A DNA stretch of 64,000 bases from Coriobacteriia bacterium (GTDB lineage Bacteria > Actinomycetota > Coriobacteriia > Anaerosomatales > PALSA-660). The stretch's first letter is position 1, and each line of letters begins with the position of its first letter. A model generated the notes under the pieces. It did not search any database. It was not told the origin of the DNA and saw only the letters and a program-made list of their open reading frames with translations. Made by a program: the position numbers and the translations under genes. Below are positions 58,669-64,000 of this stretch, piece by piece. Location: positions 26,114 to 90,113 of the forward strand of contig JANYAK010000038.1 of NCBI GenBank assembly GCA_025361335.1, read 5' to 3'.

Positions 58669-59535
58669 TCACTGGGTGTACGGGGCGTAACCCTTCTCGA
58701 CCATCAGCTTGCGCGCCTTGGTGCTTCTGGCCCAAGTGACGAAGTCGCCGACGGCTCCCGGCGCCGAGACCCTGATGACGACACCCAAGGGGCGCACGAC
58801 CTTGTAGGACCCGGAGAGGATCGTGTCCACGGAGGCCTCCACGCCGTTCAGCGTGAGCAGGCCGACGTGGATGTTCTGCGAGACGGCGTAGCCGAGCGAG
58901 AAGTAGCCGATCGCGCCATCTGTGGTCTGGAGAGCATCCACCATGTCGGACTCGTAGTAGAGGTTCACCGAGTCGGTGGTCACCTTCAGGCTGTCGGGCG
59001 ACCCGAGGATGAACTTGCGCAGGATGATCTTGGCCGATTCGTCCTCATGCCTGTCGAGCACGACGATGGGCATGCTGCGGGTGGCTCCCAACTGCTTCCA
59101 GTCGGTGTACCTCCCCGAGTAGATGTCGCGGACCTGCTGGTCCGTGATGTCGTGGATGCCAAGGGCGCTCACGGTCGGGTTGACTGCCATGACGAGGCCG
59201 TCCTGCGAGAGCCACGTCAGCTTGAGGTCCGCGGACTGCTCTTCGGCGGTCAGATCGCGCGAGACCGCTCCGATGTCGAGACTGCCCTGGGTGACGCCCT
59301 TGATGCCCCCCCTGCTGTGCAAGCCGGGAAGGAAAGTGAACTTCACGTTCTTCTCCGGCGTCGCGGCCGCCAGAAGGCGAAGAAGAGGCAGACACGTTCC
59401 CGACCCTGATACCCGTAGCCGTGTTGCGGCGGGGACCGAGGTGGCCGCGCCGGGGCGTGCCGCACAACCCCCGACGACGAGGGGGGCCGCAACGACACAG
59501 CAGATGAGGAGTACCGCGGCAACGCGTTCGCGCAT
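58669..59535 (-). CDS. PstS-like phosphate-binding lipoprotein
   Basis: A 288-residue binding protein. The signal peptide ends in a lipobox VGGC (cysteine at residue 24). A PstS-type ligand box LRVSGSGTCLPLLRLLAA and the later block AVSRDLTAEEQSADLKLTWL are present, but the cysteine in place of the usual serine/threonine after SGSGT is unusual. The ATG at 59535 is supported by the signal peptide. It precedes the HD-GYP sensor on the same strand with 12 bases between them, so it could be the ligand sensor of that protein rather than part of a Pst transporter. Confidence 0.85.
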   Translation of the reverse strand: MRERVAAVLLICCVVAAPLVVGGCAARPGAATSVPAATRLRVSGSGTCLPLLRLLAAATPEKNVKFTFLPGLHSRGGIKGVTQGSLDIGAVSRDLTAEEQSADLKLTWLSQDGLVMAVNPTVSALGIHDITDQQVRDIYSGRYTDWKQLGATRSMPIVVLDRHEDESAKIILRKFILGSPDSLKVTTDSVNLYYESDMVDALQTTDGAIGYFSLGYAVSQNIHVGLLTLNGVEASVDTILSGSYKVVRPLGVVIRVSAPGAVGDFVTWARSTKARKLMVEKGYAPYTQ

Positions 59536-59627
59536 CAGACACCGCCAGACTAGCCGGGTCGGAAACGGGACAATCTTATCATCCGACGATCGTAAGCATG
59601 CACGGGGCCATGCCGGACGGGCGGACG

Positions 59628-59661
59628 ACGCGGCCCCGGACCTGACAGTCCGAGGCCGCGT
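59628..59661 (-). terminator. Stem-loop after porB, probable terminator
   Basis: Arms ACGCGGCC (59628-59635) and GGCCGCGT (59654-59661), with an inner CGGAC/GTCCG pairing and a six-base loop. It lies in the gap between the porB stop and the PstS-like gene. Its stability suits a terminator, but neither side has a T-rich tail, so it could be rho-dependent or a processing signal. Confidence 0.45.
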
Positions 59662-59687
59662 GTCTGCCTGCATGGGATGTCTCGAGC

Positions 59688-60626
59688 CTACGCCCCGCAG
59701 CGTCCCTGGACATAAGCGAAGTTGCGATCGACCTCGGCCTGGACCGCCGCGAGCAACTCGGCATTCTCGGGCTTGAACAGGTGCTTGAACCGCCCTTGCG
59801 GTGTGAGGAACTCCTCGATCGGCAGTCGGTTCTCGCTCGTCACCCGCTTGGTCGTCATCTTCCACACGCCGTCCTCGACCTCGAACAGTGGCCAGAAGGC
59901 GGTCTTGACGGCCAGAGAGGCGATCTCGACGGTCTTGTCGTAGGGGATGCGCCAGCCTCTCGGACACGGCGCGAACACGTTGATGAACGCGGGGCCCTTC
60001 ACGGCGAACGCCTTCTCGGCCTTCGTCGTGAGGTCCTTCCACTCGCTGATCGACGCCTGCGCCACGTACGGGATGTGGTGGGCGGCCATGATCGAGGTGA
60101 GGTCCTTGCGGCGCATGGGCTTGCCCTGCCCGACCTTGCCGACCTCGGCGGTCGTCGCCCAGGCCCCTAGAGGCGTTGCGGAAGAGCGCTGGATGCCGGT
60201 GTTCATGTAGGCGCCGTTGTCGTAGCACACGTAGACCATGTCGTGCCCACGCTCCATCGCTCCCGATAGCGACTGAAGGCCGATATCATACGTCCCGCCG
60301 TCGCCTCCGAACGCGACGAACTTCATCTTCTTGTCAGCGGGGATCTTGCCGGCTCGCTGCAGACCCTTGAAGGCAGACTCGACGCCCGAGACGGTCGCGG
60401 CCGAGTTCTCGAACGCGTTGTGGATGAACGGGACCTTCCACGACGAGTAGGGATAGATGGTCGTCGACACCTCGAGGCAGCCGGTGGCACACCCCGCGAC
60501 CACGGGCGTCAGGCCCGCTCCGAGCAGGACCTGCCTCACGGCGATGGACGCCCCGCAGCCCGCGCAAAGCCGATGCCCGCCTTCCAGGCGGTCTTCACGA
60601 CGGGAGAGTTCCTTGATGTTTGCCAT
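59688..60626 (-). CDS. porB: 2-oxoacid (pyruvate) ferredoxin oxidoreductase, beta subunit
   Basis: A 312-residue thiamine-diphosphate-binding subunit. Cluster and TPP motifs are HRLCAGCGASIAVRQVLL and FGGDGGTYDIGLQSLSGAM with YDNGAYMNTGIQ. With the alpha, gamma and delta subunits it oxidises pyruvate (or a related keto acid) to acetyl-CoA and reduces ferredoxin. It is the last gene of the porCDAB operon. Confidence 0.94.
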   Translation of the reverse strand: MANIKELSRREDRLEGGHRLCAGCGASIAVRQVLLGAGLTPVVAGCATGCLEVSTTIYPYSSWKVPFIHNAFENSAATVSGVESAFKGLQRAGKIPADKKMKFVAFGGDGGTYDIGLQSLSGAMERGHDMVYVCYDNGAYMNTGIQRSSATPLGAWATTAEVGKVGQGKPMRRKDLTSIMAAHHIPYVAQASISEWKDLTTKAEKAFAVKGPAFINVFAPCPRGWRIPYDKTVEIASLAVKTAFWPLFEVEDGVWKMTTKRVTSENRLPIEEFLTPQGRFKHLFKPENAELLAAVQAEVDRNFAYVQGRCGA

Positions 60627-60640
60627 GTCGTCCCTCCTCT

Positions 60641-61828
60641 CTACCGCGCGCCCAGGTAGACGAGCCGCCCAGGCACCTGGGCGCCGTCCGCGACATCGGA
60701 CAGGTCGCTGTACACCCGGCGCAGCAAGTCGAGCTTCACGTCGCTGCCGCCCAGGCCGTAGATGTAGTTCACAATCGCCGGACGCTCAGTGCGGTCGTAG
60801 AGCGCGCTGCGCACTTCGAGGAACAGCGGACCGCCCTCGGCTCCGAAGCTCTCCGCGCGGTCGAGCACGGCCACGGCCTTGCACCCCGCGAGGGCGTCGG
60901 CCACATCGGCGAACGGGAAGGGCCTGAAGCAGCGGACCTTGAGGACCCCGACACGCACTCCCTGCGCCCGCAGTTCGCGCGCGACAGCGCGGACGTTGCC
61001 GGCGGTGGACCCGATCGCCACGATAGCGATCTCGGCGTCCTCCATGCCCCATCCCTCGACCATGCCGAACGGGCGGCCGCAGATCGCGGTCCACTCGTCG
61101 GCCACGTCGCGGATGACCTCGGCGGAGCGGTCGATGGCGTTGCGCTGGCTGCGCTTGAACTCGAAGTACGGGCCGCCGAGTCCCGCGAAGTTGCCGTGGC
61201 TGACCGGGTGGTCGGTATCGAGCAGCGCGTACTCAGGCACGTACTCACCGACGAACTCCTTGACGGTGTCGTCATCCATGATCTCGGCGCGATCGATCGA
61301 GTGCGTCGTGATGAACCCGTCCAGCGTGGTCATGACGGGAAGCATCACGTCGGGGTGCTCGGCGATGCGGACGGCCATGATCGTGTTGTCGTAGGCCTCC
61401 TGCGCGTTCTCGGCGAACAGGATGATCCAACCCGTGTCGCGGGCGCCCATGATGTCGCTGTGGTCGCAGTGGATGTTGATCGGGGCCGACAGCGCGCGGT
61501 TCGCGTTGGCCATGACGATCGGCAACCGCATGCCCGCGGCGATGAACAGCTCCTCCCACATGAGCGCGAGGCCTTGGGACGAGGTGGCGGTCATGACCCG
61601 GGCGCCGGCCGCGGAAGCGCCGACGCACGAGCTCATCGCCGAGTGCTCCGACTCGACCGTGACGTACTCGGTATGCACGCGCCCGTTCGCCACGAACTTG
61701 GCGAACTCCTCGACGATCGTCGTCTGGGGAGTGATCGGGTAGGCGGCCATCACGTCGGGAGCGCACTGCCTCATCGCCTCGGCGACCAGCACGTTCCCGG
61801 TGACCGCGAGTGTCTTCTGCGTCGGCAT
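60641..61828 (-). CDS. porA: 2-oxoacid (pyruvate) ferredoxin oxidoreductase, alpha subunit
   Basis: A 395-residue catalytic subunit with the transketolase-like N terminus GNVLVAEAMRQCAPDVMAAY and PITPQTTIVEEFAK, where the substrate is held, and the later motif ARDTGWIILFAENAQEAYDN. Together with porB it forms the active site. It lies 5 bases after the delta subunit gene and 14 bases before porB. Confidence 0.94.
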   Translation of the reverse strand: MPTQKTLAVTGNVLVAEAMRQCAPDVMAAYPITPQTTIVEEFAKFVANGRVHTEYVTVESEHSAMSSCVGASAAGARVMTATSSQGLALMWEELFIAAGMRLPIVMANANRALSAPINIHCDHSDIMGARDTGWIILFAENAQEAYDNTIMAVRIAEHPDVMLPVMTTLDGFITTHSIDRAEIMDDDTVKEFVGEYVPEYALLDTDHPVSHGNFAGLGGPYFEFKRSQRNAIDRSAEVIRDVADEWTAICGRPFGMVEGWGMEDAEIAIVAIGSTAGNVRAVARELRAQGVRVGVLKVRCFRPFPFADVADALAGCKAVAVLDRAESFGAEGGPLFLEVRSALYDRTERPAIVNYIYGLGGSDVKLDLLRRVYSDLSDVADGAQVPGRLVYLGAR

Positions 61829-61832
61829 CGGG

Positions 61833-62153
61833 CTACTTCACCTCCGGCAGTTCGCAGCCTTCGGGCACCATCGTGATGGCGTCGGAGGGGCACTGGTTCG
61901 CACACACGCCGCAGCCTTTGCAGTGCTCGAGGTTGAAGTTGGTGACCTTCTCATCCTCGACATCGACCGCGGAATCGGGACAGTAGATCCAGCACAGCAG
62001 GCACTGCGTGCACTTGGCGTCGTCGCGGCACGGACGCTGGCTACGCCAGCCGCCGGTCACGTAGTCGCGAGAGTTGCCCGCGTCGGGGATGACCGCGCCG
62101 CGTGGGAAGTCCTCGGCCTTCCAGTCACCCATCTTCGAGATGTCCCAGCTCAC
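61833..62153 (-). CDS. porD: 2-oxoacid ferredoxin oxidoreductase, delta (ferredoxin) subunit
   Basis: A 106-residue ferredoxin subunit with two [4Fe-4S] motifs, CTQCLLCWIYCP and CKGCGVCANQCP. It relays electrons from the thiamine site to free ferredoxin. It overlaps the gamma subunit gene by 4 bases (ATGA) and precedes porA. Confidence 0.95.
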   Translation of the reverse strand: MSWDISKMGDWKAEDFPRGAVIPDAGNSRDYVTGGWRSQRPCRDDAKCTQCLLCWIYCPDSAVDVEDEKVTNFNLEHCKGCGVCANQCPSDAITMVPEGCELPEVK

Positions 62154-62725
62154 GCCACCTCCACCTCCTCGTACGCCCGAGTCACTGCCGCCACGTTCGC
62201 GTCGATGACGTCTTGCGAGAACTTCTTGCCGAACGTCTTTCGCAGGTGGTCGATCACCTGATCGAGCGTGAACAGCCCGGTCACTTTGGCCAGCGCCCCG
62301 ATCATCGGGGTGTTGGGCATGTCGCGCTTGAGCGTGTCCTGCGAGATGCCGGTCGCGTCGACCGTCGCGGCGCGCAGGCCCTCCTCAAGCTTGAGCGCGC
62401 TTTTGACCGAAGCGGGCGGAGAACACGTGTTCACGATGATGACGCCGCCCTCGGTCATGCCGCTCGTCACGTCGACGATCGGCAGGAGCGACTCGTCAAG
62501 TACGACCACGACTCCGGGCGTCTCGATGTTGTTGTGGATCTCGATGGGATCGTCACTGATGCGGGTGAAGGCTTGGATGGGCGCGCCCATCCGCTCGGGA
62601 CCGTACTCGGGCATCGCCTGGATGTAGCGGTCCAGCTCCAGCGCGGTCTCGGCCACGAGCTTGGCGGCCGTCACGGCGCCTTGGCCTGCGCGCGCGTGCC
62701 AACGGATCTCCGTCAGCTGCTGCAT
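62150..62725 (-). CDS. porC: 2-oxoacid ferredoxin oxidoreductase, gamma subunit
   Basis: A 191-residue subunit with the N-terminal phrase EIRWHARAGQGAVTAAKLVA and GPERMGAPIQAFTRISD of the gamma family. The ATG at 62725 follows a GGAGGAGAGAGAGGGG stretch that should bind ribosomes well. It leads the porC-porD-porA-porB operon, the gene order known from Thermotoga-like enzymes. Confidence 0.94.
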   Translation of the reverse strand: MQQLTEIRWHARAGQGAVTAAKLVAETALELDRYIQAMPEYGPERMGAPIQAFTRISDDPIEIHNNIETPGVVVVLDESLLPIVDVTSGMTEGGVIIVNTCSPPASVKSALKLEEGLRAATVDATGISQDTLKRDMPNTPMIGALAKVTGLFTLDQVIDHLRKTFGKKFSQDVIDANVAAVTRAYEEVEVA

Positions 62726-62807
62726 GCCATCCCCTCTCTCTCCTCCGGACCTGCTTCCCCCGCCCCTCCGGCACGATGCGGTTCGGGGCGTTCGGGGATG
62801 TCTCGCA

Positions 62808-62816
62808 ACAATACCA
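62808..62816 (-). promoter_or_regulatory. Candidate extended -10 promoter for porCDAB
   Basis: On the minus strand TGG-TATTGT (62816-62808) forms an extended -10 element. No -35 match is visible at the usual distance, consistent with extended -10 promoters. It would start transcription near 62800, leaving a leader of about 75 bases before porC. Confidence 0.35.
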
Positions 62817-62909
62817 GCGAGCGGGCACGCATGCGGAGGCACATCGGCGGCCAACGAGGTGGAATCGTCGGTGAACGGCGTCCAGACTCTGACAACTGCC
62901 CGTCGGAGC

Positions 62910-63509
62910 CTACATCTCGCGGCGCGCCTCGAGGGCGCGGCCCAGAGTGACCTCGTCCGCATACTCGAGGTCTCCCCCCACCGGAAGACCCGACGCGATG
63001 CGCGTCACCCGCACCCCGAGGGGCTTGATGAGGCGCGCGAGATACAGCGCCGTCGTCTCGCCCTCCACGTTTGGATTGGTCGCGATGACCAGCTCAGCGA
63101 CGGACCCGTCCTCGAGTCGGCGGACCAGCTCGGTCACGCGCAACTGCTCGGGCCCGATGCCGTCCATCGGCGAGATCGATCCTTGGAGCACGTGATAGTA
63201 ACCCCGGAACTCACCCGTGCGCTCGATGGCGACCACGTCGCGGGGCTCTTCGACCACGCAGATGATGGATTCGTCCCGCTGCGGGTCCCCGCAGTACTCG
63301 CAGAGGTCGTCCGACGCGAAGTTGAAGCACCGCGCACAGAAATGTATGCGCCGCTTCACTTCGACGATGGAATCGGCGAGGCGCCCCGCGGTCTCGTCGT
63401 CGCCCTTGAGGAGGTGGTAGGCGATGCGCTGGGCGGATTTCGGCCCGACGCCGGGCAGCCTCTCGAGTTCCTCGAGCAGTCGCGCGATCGGTTCTGCGTA
63501 GTAGGTCAT
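62910..63509 (-). CDS. recR: Recombination protein RecR
   Basis: A 199-residue repair protein. A helix-hairpin-helix near the start ([20 protein letters not shown]), a zinc finger with four cysteines (FCARCFNF and [10 protein letters not shown]) and a Toprim domain ([18 protein letters not shown]) are in order. It loads RecA with RecO. It starts 8 bases after the ybaB stop; the pair is usually found behind dnaX. Confidence 0.96.
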   Translation of the reverse strand: MTYYAEPIARLLEELERLPGVGPKSAQRIAYHLLKGDDETAGRLADSIVEVKRRIHFCARCFNFASDDLCEYCGDPQRDESIICVVEEPRDVVAIERTGEFRGYYHVLQGSISPMDGIGPEQLRVTELVRRLEDGSVAELVIATNPNVEGETTALYLARLIKPLGVRVTRIASGLPVGGDLEYADEVTLGRALEARREM

Positions 63510-63517
63510 GCCGACCC

Positions 63518-63844
63518 CTAAAAGAGTCCGGGGAGCCCGCCGGGCAGGCCCATGCCGCCCATGACGGCCGACATCCTGCGGTTGGCCAGGTCCTGCGCGG
63601 CCCGCAGGCCCTCGTTCACCGCGGCCACGACCATGTCCTCGAGCATGGCGACATCCTCGGGGTCGATCGCGGTCGGGTCGATGGTCACCGAGCGGACCTG
63701 CAGGTCGCCGCTCATCACGACCTTGACCATGCCGCCGCCCGCAGAAGCGTCCACGGTCTCGTTCGCGAGTTCCGACGAGACCCGCGCCATATCGGCTTGG
63801 GCCTTCTGTACCTGCTTCATGGCCTGCTGCATGTTCGGCTTCAT
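63518..63844 (-). CDS. ybaB: Nucleoid-associated protein YbaB/EbfC
   Basis: A 108-residue DNA-binding protein. N-terminal helix [20 protein letters not shown], then the strand block [16 protein letters not shown], and a glycine-rich end ([13 protein letters not shown]), all as in YbaB. It lies just before recR on the same strand. Confidence 0.95.
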   Translation of the reverse strand: MKPNMQQAMKQVQKAQADMARVSSELANETVDASAGGGMVKVVMSGDLQVRSVTIDPTAIDPEDVAMLEDMVVAAVNEGLRAAQDLANRRMSAVMGGMGLPGGLPGLF

Positions 63845-63859
63845 CGGATCCGGTCCTCT

Positions 63860-64000
63860 CTAGCCTCGATTCTCCACGAAGGCCTCTGTTTCGATCCTGA
63901 AGTCCCGAAACCGACCTCCTGCCACGATAACGCATCCGTCTGAGCATCGCTGGGAGCGTGGTGGCGACTTCGGAGTGCCCCGAAGGTTCTTCTCGGGTGA
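63860..64000 (-). CDS. Possible 3' end of an upstream gene (perhaps dnaX), open to the window edge
   Basis: On the minus strand an open frame comes in from the right edge and ends with TAG at 63862-63860, 15 bases before ybaB. The last residues read [20 protein letters not shown] do not recognise them as DnaX, but dnaX-ybaB-recR is a common order, so the position fits. It could also be non-coding. The 46 visible codons are too few for a decision. Confidence 0.3.
   Translation of the reverse strand, partial: SPEKNLRGTPKSPPRSQRCSDGCVIVAGGRFRDFRIETEAFVENRG

Noticed and set aside
63845..64000. The end of the window considered for SRP RNA (often near dnaX)
   Set aside because: The conserved SRP core (GGAAG with the apical loop) was not found.

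Overview
The window is a gene-dense stretch of a GC-rich bacterial chromosome. About 60 protein genes fill it. I saw no rRNA, tRNA, CRISPR array, phage gene or insertion sequence. The content suggests an anaerobic member of the Actinomycetota, possibly near the Coriobacteriia (inference). The reasons are a dnaK-grpE-dnaJ-hspR heat-shock operon with an HspR-type (HAIR-like) operator, a four-subunit pyruvate-type ferredoxin oxidoreductase, several ferredoxins, [NiFe]-hydrogenase maturation genes and a nickel uptake operon.

Layout. 1-6.2 kb: mfd (runs off the left edge), nth, and minus-strand genes for a redoxin-like protein, a DUF554 membrane protein, a NYN-domain protein and a slipin. 6.3-11.3 kb: a DUF255 thioredoxin-fold protein, a DEAD-box helicase, threonine aldolase and a DedA protein. 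11.3-18.4 kb: a MacB/FtsX-type ABC exporter and a YhaO/YhaN (SbcD/SbcC-like) pair in which the YhaN gene carries a one-base frameshift. 18.4-23.3 kb: a relic of the clpB 3' end, a lipoprotein gene, and hspR, dnaJ, grpE and dnaK under a promoter overlapped by a HAIR-like site. 23.5-27.7 kb: ferredoxin, a possible uracil-DNA glycosylase relative, a sugar-nucleotide epimerase and lon. 27.7-32.8 kb: a secreted anchored protein, a small membrane protein, a PIN-TM-TPR fusion, trxB, trxA and a small helical protein.

32.9-44.1 kb is one long plus-strand unit for nickel: nikR, an ECF nickel transporter (MN fusion, Q with a His-rich tail, O), a zinc-ribbon/HEPN-like gene, hypF, hypC, hypD, hypE, an EamA transporter and pgi. 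A GTGTTAC direct repeat just before nikR is a candidate NikR operator. hypA, hypB and the hydrogenase subunits are not in the window.

44.1-49.5 kb is a packed minus-strand set: glycosyltransferase, TauE/SafE permease, GNAT, LytS/LytR-type two-component pair and a YfcE-like phosphoesterase. 49.6-55.9 kb: an AmmeMemoRadiSam-type radical SAM protein, a QueT-like permease directly behind a two-component pair, then asd and lysC. 56-59.5 kb: a PstS-like lipoprotein paired with a membrane HD-GYP sensor. 59.7-62.7 kb: porCDAB. The right end holds recR and ybaB, usually found behind dnaX, which probably lies just outside.

How they work together: the window combines protein quality control (Hsp70 system, Lon, thioredoxin), DNA repair (Mfd, Nth, YhaO/N, RecR), nickel supply for hydrogenase maturation, ferredoxin-linked pyruvate metabolism and several signal-transduction pairs.
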